Counted from the first letter of the stretch, positions 1-5,761 are shown. The stretch: DNA of 7,163 bases from an uncultured Lachnospiraceae bacterium (GCA_902773195.1 CACYDL010000091.1:1-7163), one strand, 5' to 3'. Made by a program: numbers and translations. Notes: generated from the sequence alone by a model not told the origin.

Positions 1-183
1 CAGACGCCGGTGTCCAGCTTCCTGGTCCGGGAGGATCCGGGGAGACGAGGCCGCGGAGGCGTCGGACTCATAAGCCTGCGCACGCTCGGAAAAAACGATG
101 CCGCGCAGATCTCCCGGGGACGGGACGGGGATTGACTGCCGGCGGGAATCTGCCATAATGGAAGATAACCGGAATTTACGCAA
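1..183. other. Left edge: unresolved open frames on both strands
   Basis: Two frames compete here and neither is recognised. On the + strand, frame 1 is open from the edge to a TGA at 133-135 (44 residues, containing SSFLVRED and LISLRTLG) and could be the tail of an upstream gene. On the - strand a frame is open leftwards from a TTG at 183 (or an ATG at 156) to the edge, and reads ...GDLRGIVFSERAQAYESD.... The TTG is preceded by a weak AGGA about 6 nt away, and the ATG by no Shine-Dalgarno. Both frames are GC-rich at third positions, so codon bias does not decide. The + promoter at 132-159 overlaps the stop of the first frame and the start region of the second. Confidence 0.3.
132..159 (+). 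promoter_or_regulatory. Sigma70/sigmaA-type promoter for the LOG gene and its leader
   Basis: The -35 box TTGACT (132-137, 5/6 to consensus) and the -10 box CATAAT (154-159, 5/6) are 16 bp apart. A TGC directly precedes the -10 and forms an extended -10 (TGn). Transcription would start near 166, leaving a leader of about 195 nt before the LOG start codon. This is the best promoter match I found in the window. Confidence 0.6.
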
Positions 184-361
184 TCACTGTCCTGAAGGAG
201 CGGAAGTATGTTCCCGAATACGAAAGTATCGGGGTTACTACTCTGTATGAGTCCATCTAAGAATCTGCCCGGGGCAAATCCTAAGATGGACTGGCAATAC
301 GTCGCATCCGGAAACAGCAAGTCACAGTCGGAATCTGTATTCCGGGAGGAGGAAGATCGGC
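166..361 (+). promoter_or_regulatory. Structured 5' leader upstream of the LOG gene
   Basis: This stretch is clearly less GC-rich than its surroundings and holds several hairpins. CCCG-A-ATAC closes a GAAA tetraloop with GTAT-CGGG (213-233, one bulged A). ACTC/GAGT pair at 240-252. GTCCATCT (251-258) pairs perfectly with AGATGGAC (284-291), and the stem continues inward with three mismatches to a GCCC/GGGC tip. CGGAAT-CTGT-ATTCCG (329-344) ends directly against the Shine-Dalgarno GGGAGGAGG (344-352). A 64-codon ORF starts at 208 with AAGGAG at 195-200 and runs to 402, past the LOG start in another frame; it may be a leader peptide or chance. No run of T marks an intrinsic terminator. The arrangement suggests a cis-regulatory RNA, but I could not match it to a known riboswitch class. 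Confidence 0.4.
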
Positions 362-910
362 ATGAATGTTACAGTATATCTGGGTTCCAGTTTCGGAAAT
401 GACCCCGCCTTCCGCGAGTCCGCGGTGGAGGTCGGGCAGTGGATCGCCCGGGACGGCCACCGGCTGATCTACGGCGGCTCGGGCGTGGGCCTGATGGGCG
501 TCCTCGCCGACACCGTGCTGGCGGGCGGCGGAGAGGTGATCGGAGTGGAGCCGCAGTTCTTCATCGACGAGGGAATGCTGCACGAGGGGATCACTGAGAC
601 GATTCCGACGGAGACGATGGCGGAGCGGCGCCTGAAGATGATGGAGATGGGAGACGTCTACATCGCGATTCCGGGCGGCGTGGGCACGCTCGACGAGATC
701 TCCGAGGTGATCGCCATGGCGGCCATCGACCATCACGGTAAGCCGTGCATTCTCTACAACAAAAACGGCTATTACGATCCGCTCAGGGAGATGTTCGACC
801 GCATGAGGAGCGCGGAGCTGCTGACGGCGGAGGGACGGCGCCGGATCCTGTTCGCGGACTCGGTGGAAGAAATCCGCCGGATCTGCGAGGAGGCGTGGAG
901 CCGGGGCTGA
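362..910 (+). CDS. LOG-family protein (TIGR00730-type nucleoside 5'-monophosphate phosphoribohydrolase)
   Basis: This 182-residue cytosolic Rossmann-fold protein belongs to the lysine decarboxylase-like/LOG family. Characterised members hydrolyse the N-glycosidic bond of nucleoside 5'-monophosphates (cytokinin ribotides, AMP), giving free base and ribose 5-phosphate. Visible signatures are the N-terminal strand and loop VYLGSSFGNDP (residues 5-15), YGGSGVGLMG (37-46), an arginine pair in MAERRLKM (R89/R90) and the diagnostic PGGxGTxxE at 104-112 (PGGVGTLDE). R89 and E112 are the expected catalytic/substrate residues. HHGKPCILYNKNGYYDPL (124-141) is the usual C-terminal family block. Length is normal. 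The start is supported by GGAGG at 348-352 with a 9-nt gap, and by family-typical sequence from residue 3. It appears monocistronic, with its own promoter and a terminator shared with the convergent protease. Its biological substrate cannot be read from sequence; family members in non-plant-associated bacteria often have unknown roles. Confidence 0.95.
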   Translation: MNVTVYLGSSFGNDPAFRESAVEVGQWIARDGHRLIYGGSGVGLMGVLADTVLAGGGEVIGVEPQFFIDEGMLHEGITETIPTETMAERRLKMMEMGDVYIAIPGGVGTLDEISEVIAMAAIDHHGKPCILYNKNGYYDPLREMFDRMRSAELLTAEGRRRILFADSVEEIRRICEEAWSRG

Positions 911-926
911 CTCTGACCTTCCGCCC

Positions 927-942
927 GGCCGGAAATCCGGCC
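927..942 (+). repeat. Perfect GC-rich inverted repeat after the LOG stop
   Basis: GGCCGG (927-932) and CCGGCC (937-942) flank an AAAT loop 17 nt after the LOG stop codon. No T run follows, so it is a poor intrinsic terminator by itself. It could pause polymerase or protect the 3' end ahead of the main terminator downstream. Confidence 0.4.
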
Positions 943-944
943 CC

Positions 945-1070
945 GAAGAAGCATCCAAAGAACGGAGGAAGGACGGAGGAAGGACCGAAAGGGCGGAAGC
1001 GGAAAGCAGCTGAAAAGGTTGAAAAAGAGCAGAAAAGGCTGAAGAAGAGTGCAAAAAAGGCACAAAAAAG
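945..1070 (+). other. Purine-rich intergenic tract with an 11-bp tandem repeat
   Basis: About 104 of these 126 bases are A or G on the + strand. An 11-bp unit, CGGAGGAAGGA, occurs twice in tandem at 963-973 and 974-984. The right half is dominated by GAAAAGG / GAAGAAG-like words. It lies in the 3' region of the LOG transcript. Frame 1 through it would encode a lysine-rich peptide, which I take as a by-product of the purine bias and not a gene. Confidence 0.45.
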
Positions 1071-1108
1071 CGGGAGCCCGAGGACTCCCGCTTTTTCTGT
1101 GCCTTTGC
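1051..1108. terminator. Bidirectional intrinsic terminator between convergent genes
   Basis: The core stem GCGGGAG/CTCCCGC (1070-1076 with 1085-1091) encloses an 8-nt loop and is flanked by AAAAA and TTTTT (1065-1069, 1092-1096), giving a U tract in either direction. The symmetry extends outward: GGCACA (1059-1064) pairs with TGTGCC (1098-1103) across one bulged C at 1097, and GC plus A-rich sequence pairs with TTTGC beyond that. It ends the LOG transcript on + and the protease transcript on -, whose stop codon is only about 20 bp away. A small AGGGC/GCCCT hairpin (1111-1126) also lies just after the protease stop. Confidence 0.9.
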
Positions 1109-1127
1109 GGAGGGCTGTTCCGCCCTG

Positions 1128-4031
1128 TTACGCCGCTGTGTCAGTTGTTTCCGGGTTCTCTGCCGCGCTGATGATTTCGGTACTCTCCGCATCGGCGCTC
1201 TGCGCGTCCGCGGCTTCCGTCTCCTCTGTCACGGCTCCCTGATAACCGACGATCTCCATGATCTCATTGATGAAGCTGGTGTCCAGCAGCACCACGTTCT
1301 CCAGTCCTTCGGACGGCAGCTCGCAGACTTCCCCTTTGTTGAGGTGGAAGAAGAGCTTGTCCGCCACCGCGTCCCTGTGGGTGATGAAGAACAGGAGCTT
1401 TTCGATCGGAAGACCGTTCTCCGGATAGTCTTCAAACTCTCCGCTGAGGATGGGAACGAGATCCGGTAAATCCGTAAGAGGTATTTCCTCCGCGGTCCCC
1501 TGGCCTGCCTTCATCACTTCTCCCAGGTCGACCCATCTGCCGAACATGTAGACGAGGGCTCCGGCCGACTTCGGCGTCATATCCGAAGGCGCGAACTCCA
1601 GACGGAACAGGAGAGGCAGGGTCAGACCGGGCCTGGTTACCATGCGGATGGTTCTTCCGTCTTCTCCGGCCGAGGCGGTGCCGTGATAAATCAGATCCCG
1701 GCACTGTTCCTGGATCCAGCCGGCCAGCTCGGAGAGCATATCCTTCCCGGCGTCCGTTGTCTCCGGCGTGCTTTCGGTATCCGGCAGGAGATCCCCGACG
1801 ACCGGGAGATTCTCAACCCCGCCCTTGATAATGTCAGCCAGTGCGTTGAAGGCCTCATCATACGGCTCGCCGGTTACCGTGAGGATCGAGCTGATTCTGT
1901 CGGCGATCCCCTTCACGTCGACGGTCATGATCATCAGAGCCCAGTTTCCGTCCCTGAAGAGTTCTGTATCCGGAAGCGTCAGCGTGACCATGGTCTGGTT
2001 CTCCGGAAGCTCCGGGACATCGCCGCTGCCGTCGAGCCGGACGGCGCGGATGGCGTCCTCCAGGGCCGATTCGTACTTTTCCAGACCGAGGTTCTCAAGC
2101 ACCCAGGGAAGAAGGATGCTCAGCTGCGGGTAATCCGTGCCCGGCACCATGGAGCAGTCCACCGCGAACCAGAAGCTCCGCGCCTCCTCCATCGTCATGC
2201 CGCCGTCCGTGCAGAGGCGGTAGGCGATATTGTTGAGAAGAGAGGAGTTGGAGTGTACGCCGCCTCTGTCGTTTATATCGGTGGGCGTCTCCACGTCGTC
2301 CTGGTAATAGAGGTCCCAGGTGTATTCCGGCTGACCGTATCGGTGAGGATCGCTCATGCTTCGGACGGTGGTGCTGCTCATCTCTCCCAGCAGCCACTCC
2401 GTATCCGTGGTGGCGCCCGCCATCATCTCGCAGAGGTTGCCCTGAATGTCGCTCATCGCCTCATTGATGGCGCCGTAGTCGTTCTTGTAGGCGTTGTAGG
2501 TCATGACGGTTCCGGTCACGCAGTGGGTGAACTCGTGGGCGAGCACGTCCAGGGCCTGGGCGAAATCGTTGGCCGAGCTGGAAAGAAATACCTGCCAGCC
2601 GTAGTATTTTCCGGCGTAGGCCGCGTTGTCGATCGGAATGTGGTTCTTGTCGCAGTAATCCTTCAGGATGATGATGGGCGTCTCCAGTCCGTCGCCGCCC
2701 TTCCAGCCGATCTCGTTGTAATAATCCCACGCTCTTCCGTAGTTGTACAGGGAGAGCAGTGCGGTGCTGTCCCATCCGGTGTTGTCCGGGCTTGCCTCGA
2801 GCACGACCTTTCCCTTGTTGTACAGGAATTCGTAGCAGTCGGCCACGACGATGCGGCGGCGGATGTCTCCGAGATAGTACATGCCGGTCCGGCTGTCGCG
2901 CATCAACGTGACGCTGATTTCTTTCTCCGTGCCGTCGGAGAGAGTGACCGTGCCTGTGTAATCCGCCGGTTCCATGAACTCGAAGATATAGGAGGCGTCA
3001 AAGCCCGCGGAGCTCGCCTCGTCTCCGGGGAGAATGGTGGGCATGCTGTAGAGATATTCTCCCGTCATCGACACATAGTGGGCGAGGTAGGGAAGATCGG
3101 ATCCCCTGGCGAAGCTGTCGTCCGGGTTCTCACTGTAGACGACCCATACGTAGCGGCTTTCTTCCTTTTCCGCCTCGAATTCCGGATTCAGCTCCAGCTC
3201 CACGGGAAGGATGATCTTGGAGGTGGCTTCCCCGATCAGGACGGGATTCTGCCTGCCTGCTTCCTCCTCATGCCGAAGCACCTGCGCCTCCGCCTCAGCG
3301 GCGGTGATGCCTTCGGATTCCTCCACGTCCGGCAGCTCGGATTCCACGCTGCAGACCAGGCCGATCATGTTGTCGTCGGCGTCCGTCACGACCTTGACGG
3401 CTCCGCCGGAGACCGTGGTGTCCATGTACATCTGGCGGAAAATATAGTAGTGGTTTCCGGACGTGTCCGTGACCTCCCGCCAGGGCTCAAACTGAGTGCT
3501 TTCGTCGACGCCGAATTCGTCGAGCATCGAAAGCAGGATCTTTTTCGCGTCGTCCATGCCGGTCACGGGATCTTCGGTGACGGAGCCTCCGATAAAGAAG
3601 AGGCTGCCCTCATCCTCCTCCGCCGCGGGATCTTCCGCCGTGTCTTCCGCAGAAACGGCTTCCTCCGCCGGCGCGGGCGCTTCTTCCGCGGAAACGGTTT
3701 CTTCCGCCGCGGGATCTTCCGCCGCTTCTTCCGCAGAAACGGCTTCCTCCGCCGGCGCGGGCGCTTCTTCCGCGGAAGCGACTTCCTCCGCCGCCGCTTC
3801 CGCGGCGTCGGCTGTTTCGGTATCGCCGAAGATCACTTCGGGGTCGGAGGCCGGATCCTCGATCAGCGAGGACGAGCTCTCCGCTATTTTCGCGATGATT
3901 TCCTCCGGCGTCTGTTCCTGAATCTCTGTCTGTACCGCGGGCGGTTCCGCGAAGACGGCCGTGGCGGCCGCAGGGACCGTCAGGGAGGCCGCCAGCGCTC
4001 CCGCGAGGATGGATCTGACTATCTTTTTCAT
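1128..4031 (-). CDS. Secreted M4-family (thermolysin-like) zinc metalloprotease with repeat linker and unknown C-terminal region
   Basis: A 967-residue secreted endopeptidase precursor. Residues 1-28 form a Sec signal peptide (MKKIVRS, hydrophobic core, cleavage probably after VFA). Residues 30-145 are an acidic Ala/Glu/Pro linker with a 28-residue tandem repeat. Residues ~150-235 resemble the FTP propeptide domain (VSGGAVKVV...GLVCSVESELP), and ~240-335 resemble PepSY ending in a TGEYLYSMP-type strand; together they would chaperone and inhibit the zymogen. The catalytic domain (~385-668) carries HEFTH (zinc ligands H499, H503; base E500), GAINEAMSD (third ligand E524), SMSDPHRYGQPEY and GGVHSNS (H593, equivalent to the thermolysin transition-state histidine). 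All catalytic residues are present. The NAxx substrate loop is recognisable (NAAY, 469-472), but the usual MVYGDG calcium-site segment is replaced. Residues ~670-967 are not recognised and end in an acidic tail with no LPxTG or transmembrane anchor, so release to the medium is likely. The start has AAGGAG (4039-4044) 7 nt upstream. Monocistronic. Confidence 0.93.
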   Translation of the reverse strand: MKKIVRSILAGALAASLTVPAAATAVFAEPPAVQTEIQEQTPEEIIAKIAESSSSLIEDPASDPEVIFGDTETADAAEAAAEEVASAEEAPAPAEEAVSAEEAAEDPAAEETVSAEEAPAPAEEAVSAEDTAEDPAAEEDEGSLFFIGGSVTEDPVTGMDDAKKILLSMLDEFGVDESTQFEPWREVTDTSGNHYYIFRQMYMDTTVSGGAVKVVTDADDNMIGLVCSVESELPDVEESEGITAAEAEAQVLRHEEEAGRQNPVLIGEATSKIILPVELELNPEFEAEKEESRYVWVVYSENPDDSFARGSDLPYLAHYVSMTGEYLYSMPTILPGDEASSAGFDASYIFEFMEPADYTGTVTLSDGTEKEISVTLMRDSRTGMYYLGDIRRRIVVADCYEFLYNKGKVVLEASPDNTGWDSTALLSLYNYGRAWDYYNEIGWKGGDGLETPIIILKDYCDKNHIPIDNAAYAGKYYGWQVFLSSSANDFAQALDVLAHEFTHCVTGTVMTYNAYKNDYGAINEAMSDIQGNLCEMMAGATTDTEWLLGEMSSTTVRSMSDPHRYGQPEYTWDLYYQDDVETPTDINDRGGVHSNSSLLNNIAYRLCTDGGMTMEEARSFWFAVDCSMVPGTDYPQLSILLPWVLENLGLEKYESALEDAIRAVRLDGSGDVPELPENQTMVTLTLPDTELFRDGNWALMIMTVDVKGIADRISSILTVTGEPYDEAFNALADIIKGGVENLPVVGDLLPDTESTPETTDAGKDMLSELAGWIQEQCRDLIYHGTASAGEDGRTIRMVTRPGLTLPLLFRLEFAPSDMTPKSAGALVYMFGRWVDLGEVMKAGQGTAEEIPLTDLPDLVPILSGEFEDYPENGLPIEKLLFFITHRDAVADKLFFHLNKGEVCELPSEGLENVVLLDTSFINEIMEIVGYQGAVTEETEAADAQSADAESTEIISAAENPETTDTAA
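3622..3789 (-). repeat. 84-bp in-frame tandem duplication in the protease linker
   Basis: Two adjacent 84-bp copies (3622-3705 and 3706-3789) differ at 6 positions by my count. They encode two 28-residue units (residues 82-109 and 110-137) built on AEEAPAPAEEAVSAE and EDPAA. A shorter imperfect period within the unit (SAEE / PAEE) suggests stepwise expansion. The unit is acidic, Pro/Ala-rich and probably disordered, lying between the signal peptide and the propeptide. The length is a multiple of three, so copy-number change would keep the frame. Confidence 0.9.
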
Positions 4032-4078
4032 GGTGTTTCTCCTTTTTATCTATGCTTATGATCGCTGTGCTGATTTCC

Positions 4079-4100
4079 TGTTTTCGGAAGGCTGTTTTCG
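4079..4100 (-). repeat. Pair of 9-bp direct repeats upstream of the protease
   Basis: CGAAAACAG (- strand) occurs at 4092-4100 and again at 4079-4087, with starts 13 bp apart. They lie about 50-70 bp before the protease start codon and just downstream of the candidate promoter. They could be an operator or part of the mRNA leader; only two copies exist, so chance is possible. Confidence 0.35.
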
Positions 4101-4112
4101 CGCCTTCAACCG

Positions 4113-4142
4113 TTTATACGAAGATAAGGGGACCGGGGTCAG
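4113..4142 (-). promoter_or_regulatory. Candidate promoter for the protease
   Basis: On the - strand, CTGACC (4137-4142, 4/6 to the -35 consensus) and TATAAA (4113-4118, 5/6 to the -10) are 18 bp apart. Transcription would begin near 4106, giving a leader of about 75 nt that includes the CGAAAACAG repeats and the AAGGAG site. The -35 is imperfect. Confidence 0.35.
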
Positions 4143-4153
4143 TTTCGATGTGA

Positions 4154-4228
4154 TTCCGGCGAAAAAAGGGTCGCGCCGGAACGGGTCCCGGCGGAAGAAA
4201 CCGGGCCGCGCCGGAACGGGTCCCGGCG
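4154..4228 (-). terminator. Tandem hairpin repeats 3' of the amidohydrolase, candidate terminator
   Basis: An identical 22-bp unit occurs at 4172-4193 and 4207-4228 (period 35). Each unit is a short hairpin, CGCCGG with CCGGCG around a small loop. A third half-element, TTCCGGCG (4154-4161), pairs perfectly with CGCCGGAA (4174-4181) across a loop holding AAAAAA. Read on the - strand the hairpins follow the amidohydrolase stop by about 50 nt, and TTTTTT (4162-4167) comes roughly 7 nt after the second stem. This gives a plausible but imperfect intrinsic terminator, as the U run is not directly against the stem. Confidence 0.45.
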
Positions 4229-4279
4229 CAGGGAGGAATCGGGAGGGGGCAGAAGAGGAGCCGTCCGCCGCATCCCGCG

Positions 4280-5761
4280 TCACAGGGCGGCGCGCAGATA
4301 TCTCTCCGCCTCGCGCTCCGCCTCCGCGGCGAGCTTCTCCTCGTCGGTCCGGGCGAGCCGACCGTTCCGGACGGTGATCTTCCCGTTTACGACCGTGTAG
4401 TCCACGGGGCCCTTGAGGCCGACGGTGCCGAGCAGGGACTTCGGATCGCCGCAGGCGGCCACGAGCTCCAGACGGCGTCTGTCGATGAGGAAGAGATCCG
4501 CGCATTTTCCGGCCTCCAGGGAGCCGATCTCCTTCTCCCGGCCGAGAAGGCGCGCGCTTCCCATGGTCGCCATCCTGAGAATGTCGTATCCGTCCGGCGC
4601 CACGCTGCTGGCGTTCAGACGGTGCAGCAGATAGGCGGCCCGGATCTCCTCGAGCAGGTTTGAGCCGTCGTTGCTGGCGCTTCCGTCGACGCCGAGGCCG
4701 ACCGTGACGCCCAGCTTTTTCATTTCCGGAATCCGCGCGATGCCCGAGCTGAGCTTCATATTGGATACGGGGCAGTGGCACACGCCGGTGCCGGTCTCCG
4801 CGATGAGGCGGAGCTCCTCCGTGTTGAAATGGATGCCGTGGGCGTACCAGACGTCGGGGCCGGTCCAGCCCAGGGACTCCATGTAGGCCAGGGGCCTCAT
4901 GCCGAAGCGCTCCAGCGTGTAGTTCTCCTCGTCCTTCGTCTCGCACAGGTGGGTGTGGAGCCTCACGCCGCAGCGGCGCGCGAGAGCGGCGCTCTCGCGG
5001 AGAAGGTCCGCCGAGACGGAGAAGGGGGAGCAGGGGGCCAGGGCGATGCGGCTCATCGAGGTGAAGGAGTTGTCCTGGAAGCGCTCGATCAGACGGGCGC
5101 TGTCCTCCATGATCTCGTCGACGGTCTGGACGACGCTGTCGGGCGGGAGACCTCCGTCCTTCACGGACAGGTCCATGGATCCCCGGGAGTAATGCATGCG
5201 CACGCCCAGCTCCTCGGCGGCGGCCCGCTGGGCGCCGAGCAGATCGCCTCCCCCGGAGGGAAAGACGTAGTGGTGGTCGAAGACGGTGGTGCAGCCGTTC
5301 TTCATCAGCTCGCCCAGGCCGGTGAGGGAGGACAGGCGCACGGTCTCCTCCGTCAGTCCCTTCCAGATCCCGTAGAGCGTCTTCAGCCAGTCGAAGAGCT
5401 CCATGTTCTGAACCTGGGGAAGATTGCGGGAGAAGATCTGGTAGAGATGGTGGTGGGCGTTGACGAGGCCGGGGTAGCAGAGCATGCCGGTCCCGTCGAG
5501 GATCTCCCCGCAGAAGCGGCCGCCGCCGTCCGCCGGCAGGGCGTTACGGTCTCCGGCTGCCGTTGTCCCGGCGCCGTCCGCGGGCAGGGCGCTCTGACCC
5601 GCCGCCTCCGATGTCCGGGCGCCGTCCGGCGCGCCCGACGGGCGGATATAGGCGATCCGTCCGTCCCGGCACAGGATATCCGCGCCGCGGAGGACGCGGT
5701 CCTCTCCATCGCAGGTCACGACGGTGTCGATATTTCTGATCAGAAGAGAAGATGACGCCAT
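4280..5761 (-). CDS. Amidohydrolase, probable 8-oxoguanine deaminase (AtzB/TrzN-type)
   Basis: A 493-residue cytosolic metal-dependent deaminase of the ATZ/TRZ branch of the amidohydrolase superfamily. Metal ligands are visible: PGLVNAHHH (H103, H105), HTHLCE (H271, with E274), WYAHGIH (H308) and GLGVDGSASND (D359). The blocks HHLYQIFSRNLPQVQNMELF, GCTTVFDHHYVFP (156-168), GGLPPDSVV, APCSPFSVS (242-250), HCPVSNMKLSSG and GVDGSASNDGSN are those I associate with 8-oxoguanine deaminase (EC 3.5.4.32: 8-oxoguanine to urate plus ammonia). Related hydroxyatrazine/triazine hydrolases are the main alternative, so the substrate is a family-based inference. The C-terminal EAGKCADLFLID is the usual return to the composite beta-domain. 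The start has AAGGAG (5769-5774) 7 nt upstream. The N-terminal beta-domain carries an unusual Ala/Gly-rich insertion with a 16-residue tandem repeat (about 44-82). The gene is divergent from a MATE exporter and shares its upstream region. Confidence 0.93.
   Translation of the reverse strand: MASSSLLIRNIDTVVTCDGEDRVLRGADILCRDGRIAYIRPSGAPDGARTSEAAGQSALPADGAGTTAAGDRNALPADGGGRFCGEILDGTGMLCYPGLVNAHHHLYQIFSRNLPQVQNMELFDWLKTLYGIWKGLTEETVRLSSLTGLGELMKNGCTTVFDHHYVFPSGGGDLLGAQRAAAEELGVRMHYSRGSMDLSVKDGGLPPDSVVQTVDEIMEDSARLIERFQDNSFTSMSRIALAPCSPFSVSADLLRESAALARRCGVRLHTHLCETKDEENYTLERFGMRPLAYMESLGWTGPDVWYAHGIHFNTEELRLIAETGTGVCHCPVSNMKLSSGIARIPEMKKLGVTVGLGVDGSASNDGSNLLEEIRAAYLLHRLNASSVAPDGYDILRMATMGSARLLGREKEIGSLEAGKCADLFLIDRRRLELVAACGDPKSLLGTVGLKGPVDYTVVNGKITVRNGRLARTDEEKLAAEAEREAERYLRAAL
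5531..5626 (-). repeat. 48-bp in-frame tandem repeat in the deaminase N-terminus
   Basis: Residues 46-61 (DGARTSEAAGQSALPA) and 62-77 (DGAGTTAAGDRNALPA) are two 16-residue copies, followed by the start of a third (DGGG, 78-81). In DNA the most similar part is a 19-bp core at 5525-5543 and 5573-5591 (one difference), period 48. The copies are much more divergent than the protease repeat. The insertion precedes the metal-binding HHH strand and probably forms a surface loop of the beta-domain. Confidence 0.8.

Noticed and set aside
190..240. Resemblance to the glutamine (glnA) riboswitch core: GCGGAAGTA followed by CGAAAG
   Set aside because: The flanking P1 pairing that should close the motif is absent and the conserved GACGGAAGUAGG / CGAAGGAACG blocks match only in part.
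240..300. Hammerhead-like ATGAGTCC...GGAC arrangement
   Set aside because: The required GAAA core segment after the stem is replaced by TGGCAATA, and no cleavage-site stem is evident.
300..330. Signal recognition particle RNA-like TCCGGAAACAGCAAG
   Set aside because: It lacks the GGTCAG strand and the GGAAGCAGCC context of the SRP helix 8 core.
745..1242. 165-residue + frame ending in a lysine-rich segment
   Set aside because: It begins inside the LOG gene in another frame and runs through the purine tract, the terminator hairpin and the end of the protease; the lysines follow from the purine bias.
1683..4061. 792-residue open frame on the + strand opposite the protease
   Set aside because: It is antisense to a gene with complete M4 catalytic motifs and a signal peptide; it is Arg/Val/Gly/His-rich, as expected from the opposite strand of GC-rich codons, and has no recognisable domain.
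4775..5755. 326-residue open frame on the + strand opposite the deaminase
   Set aside because: Antisense shadow of the amidohydrolase; GC-rich composition keeps stops out, and no motif or ribosome binding site supports it.
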